The translations under genes were made by a program, and so were the position numbers. The notes under the pieces were generated by a model. It ran no database searches and was not told the DNA's origin. It saw only the letters and a list, made by a program, of their open reading frames with translations. This document shows, piece by piece, positions 35,644 to 44,555 of a stretch of DNA of 64,000 nt. Location of the stretch: assembly GCA_963640855.1 (NCBI GenBank), contig CAVIAJ010000005.1, positions 34,287 to 98,286 on the forward strand. Reading direction: 5' to 3'. Source of the DNA: Methanarcanum sp963640855. GTDB taxonomy: Archaea > Thermoplasmatota > Thermoplasmata > Methanomassiliicoccales > Methanomethylophilaceae. The first letter of the stretch is position 1, and each line of letters starts with the position of its first letter.

Positions 35644-37434
35644 ATGAGGATAGCCGCTGTCATCAAGGACAGATGTCAGAACAAGAAATGTAATCAGGAA
35701 TGCATCAAATTCTGTCCCCTTATGAGGACAGGCGTGGATTGTATAATCCTCGGAGAAAGAGGCAAACCCATCATTTCCGAAACACTCTGTGCGGGATGCG
35801 GTATCTGCGTCAACAAATGTCAGTTCGAAGCTATCAAAATCATCGGTCTTGCCGATGAACTCAAAACTGAAATGATTCACCAATACGGCGAGAATTCATT
35901 CCGTTTATACAGGCTTCCCGTACCCAAGAAAGGTTTCGTGACAGGTATCCTCGGTCCGAACGGTATCGGTAAGTCGACGGCTATCAAAATGCTCTCCGGA
36001 ATGGAGATTCCAAACCTCGGAAGATATGACAATCCTCCTTCAAAAGAAGAAGTTCTGCAGTATTTCGCGGGAACCGAGATGCACGATTACCTCCAGAATG
36101 TGTATGAAGGAAAGATCAAGACTACGACAAAACCGCAGTATGTCGATAAACTTCCTTCGCAGGTGAAAGGTGTCGTAAGAGATCTTCTCTCAAAAGTCGA
36201 AGAGAGGATGACTGTCGAAGAAGCGGCAAAAGAATTCGATCTTACGGAAGTCCTTGACAGAGAACTGTCAAAACTCTCGGGAGGAGAACTTCAGCGTCTT
36301 GCCATGGCGGCTACGATGATGAAAGACGTAGACGTCTACTTCTTCGATGAACCTTCGTCATATCTCGATATCTATCAGAGAGTGAAGATGGCAAGGCAGA
36401 TCAAAGCGTTATCCGAGACTAAGCAGGTTGTCGTCATCGAACACGATCTGGCTATTCTTGATTTCCTTGCCGATAATGTAAGCGTTGTTTACGGTACCGA
36501 AGGTGCGTACGGTGTGTTCACACTCTCACGTCAGGTACGTACGGCAATCAATGTCTACCTTGACGGTTACCTCCCGGAAGAGAACATAAGATTCCGCGAC
36601 AGGCCCGTCGAATTCTTCGCAACACCTCCGAGAGGAGAATGGAACACCGCGAATCTTGTTGAGTTTGATACAATTAGGAAAAAATTCTCGGGATTCGAAC
36701 TTAAGGTGAATCCCGGTGCGATTAAAATCGGTGAAACCGTCGGTATCGTAGGTCCGAACGCTACAGGTAAGACAACATTCGTCAAGATTGTAGCAGGCGA
36801 ACTGGAAGCCGACGAAGGCAAATTGGATACAAAACTGAAGATTTCCTACAAACCTCAGTACATCACACCCGACTTCGACGGTACAGTCAAAGAATTACTG
36901 TACACAGAAGCATTCGATGTAATCGATACGGGATTCTTCCAGACGGAAGTATTCGAACCGCTTTCCATCAAACATCTGATGGATAAACAGATTAAGAACC
37001 TGTCAGGCGGAGAACTTCAGCGTGTTGCGATTACGTTATGCCTCGCAAAGGATGCAGACATCTACCTTATCGATGAGCCTTCGGCTTATTTGGATTCAAA
37101 CCAGAGAATGAACGCTGCAAAGACCATCAGAAGAATGATGGAAAAAACTGGTAAGAGCGGCATGATCATCGACCACGATATGTACTTCCTTGACATGGTT
37201 TCCGATTCGATGATGGTATTCGGAGGAAATCCGGGTCACGAAGGTATTGCGGACGGTCCGTTTGATATGAGAGACGGAATGAACAGATTCCTGAAGGCTG
37301 TGGATATTACGTTCAGAAGAGACGCGGAAACCCACAGACCCAGAATCAACAAACCCGACTCGAGATTGGACAGAGAACAGAAGTCCAGAGGAGAATACTA
37401 CTACGCCGATCCGACAGCGAGCGGTAAGAAATGA
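35644..37434 (+). CDS. rli1: Ribosome recycling ATPase ABCE1/Rli1
   Basis: Splits post-termination ribosomes. The 596-residue protein has two N-terminal [4Fe-4S] motifs (CQNKKCNQECIKFCP; CAGCGICVNKC), then twin ABC domains with Walker A GPNGIGKST and GPNATGKTT, signatures LSGGELQRLAMAAT and LSGGELQRVAIT, and the hinge region RFRDRPVEFF. These are diagnostic for ABCE1. CATTAATAAC about 28 nt before the ATG is the likely TATA box. The next gene, a UvrA-like ATPase, overlaps its end by 4 nt. Confidence 0.97.
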   Translation: MRIAAVIKDRCQNKKCNQECIKFCPLMRTGVDCIILGERGKPIISETLCAGCGICVNKCQFEAIKIIGLADELKTEMIHQYGENSFRLYRLPVPKKGFVTGILGPNGIGKSTAIKMLSGMEIPNLGRYDNPPSKEEVLQYFAGTEMHDYLQNVYEGKIKTTTKPQYVDKLPSQVKGVVRDLLSKVEERMTVEEAAKEFDLTEVLDRELSKLSGGELQRLAMAATMMKDVDVYFFDEPSSYLDIYQRVKMARQIKALSETKQVVVIEHDLAILDFLADNVSVVYGTEGAYGVFTLSRQVRTAINVYLDGYLPEENIRFRDRPVEFFATPPRGEWNTANLVEFDTIRKKFSGFELKVNPGAIKIGETVGIVGPNATGKTTFVKIVAGELEADEGKLDTKLKISYKPQYITPDFDGTVKELLYTEAFDVIDTGFFQTEVFEPLSIKHLMDKQIKNLSGGELQRVAITLCLAKDADIYLIDEPSAYLDSNQRMNAAKTIRRMMEKTGKSGMIIDHDMYFLDMVSDSMMVFGGNPGHEGIADGPFDMRDGMNRFLKAVDITFRRDAETHRPRINKPDSRLDREQKSRGEYYYADPTASGKK

Positions 37435-39908
37435 TTGACAGAATGCTCATCCGCGGGGCGAAAGTCCACAATCTCAAAAATGTAGATGTGGATATTCCGT
37501 TAGGTAAGATTGTCGGAATTGCGGGTGTTTCAGGTTCCGGAAAATCCTCATTGGCATTGGGCGTTCTTTATGCGGAAGGCTCACGCCGTTATCTTGAATC
37601 TCTTTCCACATATACGCGCAGACGTATGACCCAGGCATCGAAGGCAAATGTCGATGACATTCAGTATGTTCCGGCAGCGCTTGCATTGCATCAGCGCCCT
37701 GGTGTTCCGGGAATCCGGAGTACATTCGGTACGGGAACTGAATTACTCAACAGCCTCCGTCTGATGTATTCCCGTCTTGCAAATCACAGATGTCCCAACG
37801 GACATTATCTCGAACCTTCTTTTTCCGTCGCCACAGATAAAGAATCAGTCTGTCCCGAATGCGGTGCACATTTCTGGGCTCCGTGTGCGGAAGAATTGGC
37901 ATTCAATTCGCAGGGTGCATGTCAGAAATGCGGAGGCACGGGAAGTATCCGCACAGTGGATGAATCCACTCTTGTTCCCGACGATTCTCTTACAATCGAC
38001 GGAGGTGCGGTAGCTCCGTGGAACAGTCTGATGTGGTCCCTTATGACGGATGTCTGCCGTGAAATGGGCGTACGCACGGATGTCCCGTTCAGAGATCTGA
38101 CTGCGGAAGAGAAGGAGATTGTCTATCACGGGCCTGCCGTAAAGAAACATATTCTCTACAAATCAAAGAACACGAATCAGGCAGGAGAATTGGATTTCAC
38201 TTACTTCAACGCCGTATACACCGTTGAGAACGCACTTTCCAAAGTAAAAAACGAGAAAGGAATGAAACGTGTAGAGAAATTCCTGAAAGAAGATATTTGT
38301 CCCGACTGTCACGGAACACGTCTTTCCGATGCGGCACGTGCGCCCAAACTGAGAGGAATATCTCTTGACGAAGCGTGTAAAATGACACTCTCGGAACTTG
38401 TCGATTGGGTACACGGCGTTCCCGAAAGTTTACCTGAAAAAATGCGCCCGATGGCTGGCAGCATATGCGAAGCGTTTCTTGACACCGCCAAACGTCTTAT
38501 CGATCTCGGTTTGGGTTATCTGACACTCGACCGTTCCGCCTCGACGCTTTCCACGGGAGAACGTCAGAGAATGCAGTTGGCACGTGCCGTTCGCAATCGC
38601 ACAACAGGTGTTCTTTACGTATTGGATGAGCCTTCAATCGGACTGCATCCTTCCAATATTGTCGGATTGACAGGTGTAATGCATAACCTTATCGCAGACG
38701 GAAATTCCGTAATTTTAGTGGATCACGACACACAGATTCTGAAGGAAGCCGATTGGATTATTGAAATGGGGCCGGATGCGGGTGCAAAAGGCGGACATGT
38801 GATTGCAGAAGGAACAATTCCCGCAATAGAAGAAAATCCCGTGTCGCAGATCGGACCGTTTCTTTCGGGAAAGGCCGAAACAAAACTGAGAAACTGCGCA
38901 TTAAAAGAAGAAATGTTCGCAAACGGAACGATTCATCTTTCCACAAGGCAGATTCACACCGTCAAACCCCTGGAAGTCGATATTCCGAAAGGCCGTCTGA
39001 CCGTTGTGACCGGTGTATCGGGCTCAGGTAAAACAACTACGGTGTTGGAATGTTTCGTTCCCGCACTTGATGCAAAAATCAATAAGGAAGCGCTGCCGGA
39101 ACACATTCATTCAATCGAAGCGGATGGTATTGCACACATCAAACTCATCGATGCGACACCCATCGGAATCAACGTCCGTTCTACAGTGGCGACATATGCG
39201 GGAGTTCACGACGAGTTAAGAAAACTCTATGCGAGATCCCCCGATACAAAAGAAAAAGGATACAAAGCGAGTGATTTCTCATACAACACGGGAAATCTCC
39301 GCTGTTCGGGATGCGACGGAACAGGTGTCGTTAGCCTTGATGTGCAGTTCCTTCCCGATGTCGATATTCCGTGTCCGGACTGTCACGGTTCGCGTTATTC
39401 AAAAGAGGCATACGCAGTAAAACTTACGAACAAAGCAGGAGTTAGCGTTTCACTTCCCGAACTTATGGAAATGGATGTGAACTCCGCCATCGAATTCTGT
39501 AAAGATATGAAGACAGTCTGTCAGAAACTCAGTATTCTGAAACAGCTCGGTTTAGGTTATCTTACATTGGGCGAAGAAACACCGAGTCTCTCGGGAGGCG
39601 AAGCACAGCGTCTGAAACTTGCAAGTGAAACAGGCAGAACACAGGATGATTCCGTCTTCGTATTCGACGAACCTTCGATCGGACTTCATCCGCTTGACGT
39701 TCAGGTTTTACTGAAAGTATTCCAAACCCTTCTCGACAACGGTGCGACGGTTATCGTGATAGAACACGATTTGGACGTAATCCGCAACGCGGATTACATC
39801 ATCGACATGGGGCCGGGCGGCGGCGAAGCAGGGGGAAGGATTGTTGCGAAAGGAACGCCTGACGAAATCCGCAACAATCACGACAGTATCACGGGAAAAT
39901 ATCTGTGA
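37431..39908 (+). CDS. UvrA-like ABC ATPase (short, UvrA2 type)
   Basis: An 825-residue relative of excinuclease UvrA: Walker A GVSGSGKSSLALGVLYAEGSRRYLE and GVSGSGKTTTVLE, zinc knuckles CPECG, CQKCGGTG, CPDCHGTR, CSGCDGTG and CPDCHGSR, and signatures LSTGERQRMQLA and LSGGEAQRLKLA. It is about 110 residues shorter than UvrA, consistent with loss of the UvrB-binding domain as in UvrA2/DrrC-type proteins linked to DNA-damage or drug tolerance. Arginine is often CGC/CGT here, unlike the AGA/AGG-rich neighbours, and the family is bacterial, both suggesting transfer. It overlaps rli1 by ATGA. Confidence 0.88.
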   Translation: MIDRMLIRGAKVHNLKNVDVDIPLGKIVGIAGVSGSGKSSLALGVLYAEGSRRYLESLSTYTRRRMTQASKANVDDIQYVPAALALHQRPGVPGIRSTFGTGTELLNSLRLMYSRLANHRCPNGHYLEPSFSVATDKESVCPECGAHFWAPCAEELAFNSQGACQKCGGTGSIRTVDESTLVPDDSLTIDGGAVAPWNSLMWSLMTDVCREMGVRTDVPFRDLTAEEKEIVYHGPAVKKHILYKSKNTNQAGELDFTYFNAVYTVENALSKVKNEKGMKRVEKFLKEDICPDCHGTRLSDAARAPKLRGISLDEACKMTLSELVDWVHGVPESLPEKMRPMAGSICEAFLDTAKRLIDLGLGYLTLDRSASTLSTGERQRMQLARAVRNRTTGVLYVLDEPSIGLHPSNIVGLTGVMHNLIADGNSVILVDHDTQILKEADWIIEMGPDAGAKGGHVIAEGTIPAIEENPVSQIGPFLSGKAETKLRNCALKEEMFANGTIHLSTRQIHTVKPLEVDIPKGRLTVVTGVSGSGKTTTVLECFVPALDAKINKEALPEHIHSIEADGIAHIKLIDATPIGINVRSTVATYAGVHDELRKLYARSPDTKEKGYKASDFSYNTGNLRCSGCDGTGVVSLDVQFLPDVDIPCPDCHGSRYSKEAYAVKLTNKAGVSVSLPELMEMDVNSAIEFCKDMKTVCQKLSILKQLGLGYLTLGEETPSLSGGEAQRLKLASETGRTQDDSVFVFDEPSIGLHPLDVQVLLKVFQTLLDNGATVIVIEHDLDVIRNADYIIDMGPGGGEAGGRIVAKGTPDEIRNNHDSITGKYL

Positions 39909-39961
39909 CGGGATTTTAATTAATACTTAATCTGGCACTGTATTTCTTAATAATCTGAATA

Positions 39962-39975
39962 TTAGGAAATCCTAA
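39962..39975. repeat. Inverted repeat upstream of the PHP gene
   Basis: TTAGGA-AA-TCCTAA is a perfect 6-bp inverted repeat just upstream of the TATA-like GAATATATATC (about 39986-39996) of the next gene. It could be an operator, or part of the 3' end of the UvrA-like transcript. Confidence 0.4.
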
Positions 39976-40015
39976 AAAACATAACGAATATATATCTCCA
40001 CAAAAATGTACCACT

Positions 40016-40954
40016 ATGATTTCAAGGGCGGACACACACGTCCACACCCACTACTCCGGCATCTCGAACTACAAAGCTCTGAGATTTCCAGAATCAGTCA
40101 CGAAGCCTGAAGAACAGGTCGAGTGCGCAAGGAAAAACGGAATGAATCTTCTATGTATTACGGATCACGACGCTGTCAAAGGGGCATTCGTTGCAAAAGA
40201 ATACGCCAAAAAGTATGATGATTTTACCGTTGTGATAGGTGAAGAAGTCACCACCGCCGACGGAGAAGTTCTCGCATACGGACTGAATGAACTCATTCCT
40301 CCGTATCTCTCGATTGAAGAGACAATGGACCGCATCCGTTCTCAGGACGGATTGGCGGTAGCACCTCACCCGTACAGTTTCTACTTACACTGTCTGAAAG
40401 ACAGAATCAAAGATCTTGATCTCGACGGTATCGAAACCATCAATGGAGGACACGTCGACAGGTACACCAACACCAAAGCACAGTTGGTATTTACAAAAAA
40501 CCCCGGAAGATGGGCCGCATTGTCCGGGAGCGATGCACATTCGACTTACACAGCGGGATACAATTGGACCGAATTCAAAGGTTTCGGCGAAGAAGATTTC
40601 AGACATGCCATCCTCAAGAAGAAAACAATTCCCTGCGGCAAACCCGCACCTGTAATCACACAGATTCAGTGGAGTATCAAAGTAGTCACCAGCGCCCAGA
40701 AGATGATGGCACAGGCTATGGTCGGTAAATTGGAAGCCGATCCCGACAATCCTCTGATAACAAAAATTATCAGTCTGCCTTTGGTGAAAAAAATCGCGGG
40801 AATAATCGGCGGTTCACTGTATCTTATCCCTCCGATACCCTATGTCGGTGCTTTCGCAGCTACGAAATGGCTTGAGAGAACATCGCAGAACCTTCTAAAC
40901 CAGGTCGAATACAAATTGGAGGCCAGCAATTGCCCCAGGCCGCCTATAAGGTAA
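40016..40954 (+). CDS. PHP-domain metal-dependent phosphoesterase
   Basis: A 312-residue protein. ADTHVHTHYSG (5-15) and CITDHDAVKG carry the first metal ligands, VAPHPYSFY and LSGSDAHS the later ones, as in PHP phosphoesterases of the YciV/TrpH type. Those hydrolyse small phosphate esters or 3'-5' oligonucleotides. The C-terminal 90 residues include a hydrophobic segment (IAGIIGGSLYLIPPIPYVGAF) that is not part of the domain and may bind membrane. A TATA box lies about 25 nt before the ATG. Confidence 0.82.
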   Translation: MISRADTHVHTHYSGISNYKALRFPESVTKPEEQVECARKNGMNLLCITDHDAVKGAFVAKEYAKKYDDFTVVIGEEVTTADGEVLAYGLNELIPPYLSIEETMDRIRSQDGLAVAPHPYSFYLHCLKDRIKDLDLDGIETINGGHVDRYTNTKAQLVFTKNPGRWAALSGSDAHSTYTAGYNWTEFKGFGEEDFRHAILKKKTIPCGKPAPVITQIQWSIKVVTSAQKMMAQAMVGKLEADPDNPLITKIISLPLVKKIAGIIGGSLYLIPPIPYVGAFAATKWLERTSQNLLNQVEYKLEASNCPRPPIR

Positions 40955-41268
40955 TCGTCAGGATTCCCGAAGAATTCTCGGATCCTCTGATGAGTTCAAT
41001 AAATGAAGTAATCGAACCGTTCTATCCCGGTTACGACAGATGTTTCTCCGTAACAAAATCCAAAGGAACCTGGAGATCTTTGAAAGGTTCGAATCCGTAC
41101 AACGGAAAAGTCGGAGAAATAACCGTTGCGGATGAATTGTCAATTGAATTCATCTGCAGAGAAGAAGAAATAGAAGAAGTTCTGAAAACAATCAGAAGAA
41201 TCCACCCGTATGAGGAACCCGGTATCGATGTGATTCCCTGTTACGGATGGAAGTCTCTGATTCACTGA
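40930..41268 (+). CDS. YqfO/NIF3-insert-like (CutA-fold) protein
   Basis: A 112-residue protein resembling the stand-alone version of the domain inserted in NIF3/YqfO proteins: TKSKGTWRSLKGSNPYNGKVGEI and RRIHPYEEPGIDVIPCYGW are the recognisable segments, with the HPYEEP motif near the end. The function is unknown; trimeric small-molecule or metal binding is typical of the fold. It starts with TTG at 40930 inside the end of the PHP gene, set by a strong GGAGG at 40918-40922 seven bases earlier. Confidence 0.75.
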   Translation: MPQAAYKVIVRIPEEFSDPLMSSINEVIEPFYPGYDRCFSVTKSKGTWRSLKGSNPYNGKVGEITVADELSIEFICREEEIEEVLKTIRRIHPYEEPGIDVIPCYGWKSLIH

Positions 41269-41843
41269 TTCTCTTTCGGTGCGTATGTGTACACGCTGTC
41301 GAAAATTCTCTGAAGCCTGTGGGTTTTCAGGGAATTTACTCTGTAAACATACTCTTCACTGTCGATAAGCCCCATTTCTTTGTACTTATCCAACATACTG
41401 AAGGCAAGATCGTATGAGGAATCGACTCCGACGATGATATCGATATATCTGTTCCTGAAGTTGACCTTCTTGGGAAGAATTCCTCCGTTGTCGGCGATGA
41501 ATTTGTCCTTGATTTTGGGATATAATCCGAGGTTTGCGTCGCATGCAGCTTTGGCATCCTCGTATCTTTCGGAATCGATGTACGCATCGATGAGTTTCTC
41601 GTTGATGAGGAACATCTGATAATCGTCCAAATCGCACACATCGTATGCCTGAACACAGAGCATAACCGCAAACTTCGGATTCTCATCGGCCAATGCCTTT
41701 CCGATAACTGACGAGAAGAATCCGTATGCCGACGATGTATCTGCATCGTTGAGATATCTTGAAAGTCTCATCCTGTCTCCATCATTGAGAGAAAGATACC
41801 ATTTCTTCAATCCTGCGTCCGATATCTGCTTGGGAAGATCCAT
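41262..41843 (-). CDS. Hypothetical helical, possibly TPR-like protein
   Basis: No family is assigned. The 193-residue protein is predicted all-helical; FAVMLCVQAYDVCDLDDYQMFLINEKLIDAY and SERYEDAKAACDANLGLYP look like degenerate TPR units. It overlaps the end of the preceding convergent gene by 7 nt. The same helical style appears in the unknown protein at 12565-13281, but no clear homology is visible. Confidence 0.6.
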   Translation of the reverse strand: MDLPKQISDAGLKKWYLSLNDGDRMRLSRYLNDADTSSAYGFFSSVIGKALADENPKFAVMLCVQAYDVCDLDDYQMFLINEKLIDAYIDSERYEDAKAACDANLGLYPKIKDKFIADNGGILPKKVNFRNRYIDIIVGVDSSYDLAFSMLDKYKEMGLIDSEEYVYRVNSLKTHRLQRIFDSVYTYAPKENQ

Positions 41844-41876
41844 ATGCTCCGCCGATGCAATTAAGCCGATTTAATA

Positions 41877-43262
41877 TTATTCTGCGTCGGCACCTCTGAA
41901 CCACGAGAAGAGAATTCCCACTACGCTGAACACTATGCATATCGACCATGCATATCTGAGAATTTCTACGAATACTTCGTAATTCGAAGGCTCTATTACC
42001 GCATCGGTTCCCATGAATACCGAGATGAGACATGTCGCAAGACCCATGGACATCATCATACCCGTCTGCCTGAAAACAGCAATCATTCCGGATGCCTGAT
42101 TGTACTGATTTGCCTTTACGTAAGACATAACCGCATTTGTATTCGGTGCGGCGAACATACCGAATCCCATTCCCATAAAGAACTGCGAGATGTAGATTGC
42201 AGTGTAATTGACCGTAATGTTCGATGCGTAAAGCAGTATCGCCAAACCGATACAGAGCATAATCATGCCCGCAGTAGGGAGAATACGCTTGTCCATTATG
42301 TCAGACAATCTTCCCGAAATCAGTGCGAATACCACCTGAACAACGGGCTGAATTATCATCACCATTCCCGCTTCCGTTGCGGTCAGAAGACCGATACCCT
42401 GAAGATATCTCGAAAGGAAGAACGAAACAGAGAATGATGCTGCATAGTTGAGAAACAGAGCAGCCATAGATCTTCTGAATGCTCTTGTCGAGAACAGTTC
42501 GATGTGGAATATCGGATATTTCTCGATTGATTCGTATTTAATGAATCCGACGATAATCAACGAACCGACGATTATCATGATGACTGCGTAGATTTCCGGT
42601 AAAGAAATCAGACCGAACATCATAATCAGTATTCCCACAGCATAGATTGCGGAACCTTTCATGTCGAAGATATCGTTGGGCGTACTGGTGACATTATCCT
42701 TGTACTGGGCCATCATAAGTGCAGCCAATAACATCAGCGGAACCAACATCAGGAAAAGCGATCTCCAGCCGAAGATATCGGTCATGAAACCTCCCAGGAT
42801 CGGCCCCACGGATGCTCCGACATAAACAAATGCGGTATTGATTCCCAATGCCGTGCCGCGTTCGTTCGGAGAGTAAACATCTGCAATCATTGAAACACAC
42901 GTACATGACGTGAACGCCATACCTACTGCCGTTATTCCCCTGAAGAAATACAAAGCAACGATATTCGGCGAGAATATCGAACATAATGCTCCGACGGCGC
43001 CTACAACCGCGCCCCAGATGAAGGTACGTTTCTTTCCGTAAATGTCCGCCAACCTCGAGGCAGGCAGCATACACATTACTGAAACAATAAAATAAACGCT
43101 GGAAACCCAGCCCAATTCGTGCTCACTGCACCCGAGATCTACCTGAATAGCCCCGAGTGCCAGATTGAGCATTCCCCCTGCGAAGGGGTTGATAAAGATG
43201 GCAGTGCATGAGGCCGCCAATACAAGGCGTCTGACATTCCTGCTGTATTGTGCGTCACTCAT
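41877..43262 (-). CDS. MFS transporter, drug/organic-anion antiporter-like
   Basis: A 461-residue multi-pass membrane protein of the major facilitator superfamily. After a short basic N-terminus come hydrophobic segments with the MFS loop ASRLADIYGKKRTFI between TM2 and TM3, the antiporter motif C-like GINTAFVYVGASVGPILGGF in TM5, and a total that fits 12-14 helices, as in DHA2-type proton antiporters. It is 10 nt downstream of the oxidoreductase gamma gene and so probably ends that operon; export or uptake of an organic acid is plausible but unproven. Confidence 0.85.
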   Translation of the reverse strand: MSDAQYSRNVRRLVLAASCTAIFINPFAGGMLNLALGAIQVDLGCSEHELGWVSSVYFIVSVMCMLPASRLADIYGKKRTFIWGAVVGAVGALCSIFSPNIVALYFFRGITAVGMAFTSCTCVSMIADVYSPNERGTALGINTAFVYVGASVGPILGGFMTDIFGWRSLFLMLVPLMLLAALMMAQYKDNVTSTPNDIFDMKGSAIYAVGILIMMFGLISLPEIYAVIMIIVGSLIIVGFIKYESIEKYPIFHIELFSTRAFRRSMAALFLNYAASFSVSFFLSRYLQGIGLLTATEAGMVMIIQPVVQVVFALISGRLSDIMDKRILPTAGMIMLCIGLAILLYASNITVNYTAIYISQFFMGMGFGMFAAPNTNAVMSYVKANQYNQASGMIAVFRQTGMMMSMGLATCLISVFMGTDAVIEPSNYEVFVEILRYAWSICIVFSVVGILFSWFRGADAE

Positions 43263-43272
43263 GCGTATGCCT

Positions 43273-43806
43273 TTAACTCTCGATACCTGTCGAGATCATC
43301 TTACGGTTCTTCTCGAGAAGATCCATCTTCTTTGCGGGAATACTCTTGACAAGTCCTTTGTCGAGATTCTCCTGCGAGCAGAATTCGGTTTCCTTCCAGA
43401 GTCTTCCCACGATAATCATATTCGCGGCACCTTTCACACCTGCTTCCTCGGAAAGTTGGGATGCGGGAAGATAGATGACTTTGACATCGTCTCTTTCGAC
43501 TTTCTTGTGAATCAGGGTGGAATCGAGGATGATTAATCCTCCGGGAACGACATCGTTCACGAACTTATCCAACGAAGGAAGGTTCATCGCAACAAGAATG
43601 TCGGGGTTTGTCACCTGAGGCGAACCGATTTTGTTATCCGAAACACAGACGGAACAGTTTGCGGTTCCTCCTCTCATCTCGGGACCGTAGGACGGAAGCC
43701 ATGAGACTTCTTTACCTTCCATCATTCCCGCGTATGCGATTACTTTTCCGGAGAAGAGAACACCCTGTCCTCCGAAACCTGCGAAGAGAATGTTGAGATC
43801 CTTCAT
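43273..43806 (-). CDS. 2-oxoacid:ferredoxin oxidoreductase, gamma subunit
   Basis: A 177-residue gamma domain: FAGFGGQGVLFSGKVIAYAGM near the start, SYGPEMRGGTANCSV and NMIIVGRL are the family motifs, and the subunit helps hold the CoA/ThDP catalytic core. The ATG at 43806 overlaps the beta-subunit stop (ATGA); an open frame continues upstream in the beta gene but has no relevant similarity. Separate gamma, alpha, beta and ferredoxin chains are typical of archaeal four-subunit enzymes. Confidence 0.92.
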   Translation of the reverse strand: MKDLNILFAGFGGQGVLFSGKVIAYAGMMEGKEVSWLPSYGPEMRGGTANCSVCVSDNKIGSPQVTNPDILVAMNLPSLDKFVNDVVPGGLIILDSTLIHKKVERDDVKVIYLPASQLSEEAGVKGAANMIIVGRLWKETEFCSQENLDKGLVKSIPAKKMDLLEKNRKMISTGIES

Positions 43807-44555
43807 TCTTTTCCCTCCCCGACATCCTTGTAGACTCCCAAGGGGTAATACGGAAGCATGTTGTCTCTGAGCCACTGAAGAGCGTCTTTGGGTGACATAC
43901 CCCAGTTGGTGGGACATGTGGATACAACTTCTACGATACAGTATCCTTTGCCTGCCATCTGATACTCGAAAGCCTTCTTGATTGCTCTCTTTGCTTCTTT
44001 GACGTTCTTGACACAGTCGACGGTTACACGCTGTGCGAGTGCCACGCCGTCCAACGAAGAAAGAAGTTCGCAGACTCTTATCGGGTTACCTGCAACTTTT
44101 ACATCCCTTCCGTAAGGTGTGGTCTGTGTGACCTGTCCGGGGAGTGTTGTAGGTGCCATCTGACCTCCGGTCATTCCGTAGATTGCGTTGTTGATGAAAA
44201 TCGCAACAATATTCTCTCCCCTTGCCGCTGCGTGAACGGTTTCTCCCGCGCCTATTGCCGCGAGATCTCCGTCGCCCTGGTAGGTGAATACAACATTGTC
44301 TGGTCTGGCTCTCTTCACTCCGGTAGCGACTGCGGGAGCACGTCCGTGGGGTGCCTGAACCATATCGCATCCGAAATAGTTGTATGAGTAAACGGAACAT
44401 CCGACGGATGCGACTCCTACGGTCTTTCCTTCGACGCCCAACTCATCGATAACTTCCGCGACGAGTCTGTGTACGATACCGTGCGTACATCCCGGACAGT
44501 AGTGGAACGGGACGTTGAGAAGTGCTTTGGGTCTCTCGCCCTTAACTTTCGTCAT
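43803..44555 (-). CDS. 2-oxoacid:ferredoxin oxidoreductase, beta (thiamine-PP) subunit
   Basis: A 250-residue subunit that binds thiamine diphosphate and the proximal iron-sulfur cluster. The ThDP motif is GDGDLAAIGAGETVHAAARGENI-like (GDG near 95 through INNAIYGMTGGQ), and conserved cysteines occur in CPGCTHG and VGCSVYSY. It overlaps the alpha gene by 4 nt and the gamma gene by 4 nt, so all three chains are translated together. Confidence 0.93.
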   Translation of the reverse strand: MTKVKGERPKALLNVPFHYCPGCTHGIVHRLVAEVIDELGVEGKTVGVASVGCSVYSYNYFGCDMVQAPHGRAPAVATGVKRARPDNVVFTYQGDGDLAAIGAGETVHAAARGENIVAIFINNAIYGMTGGQMAPTTLPGQVTQTTPYGRDVKVAGNPIRVCELLSSLDGVALAQRVTVDCVKNVKEAKRAIKKAFEYQMAGKGYCIVEVVSTCPTNWGMSPKDALQWLRDNMLPYYPLGVYKDVGEGKE

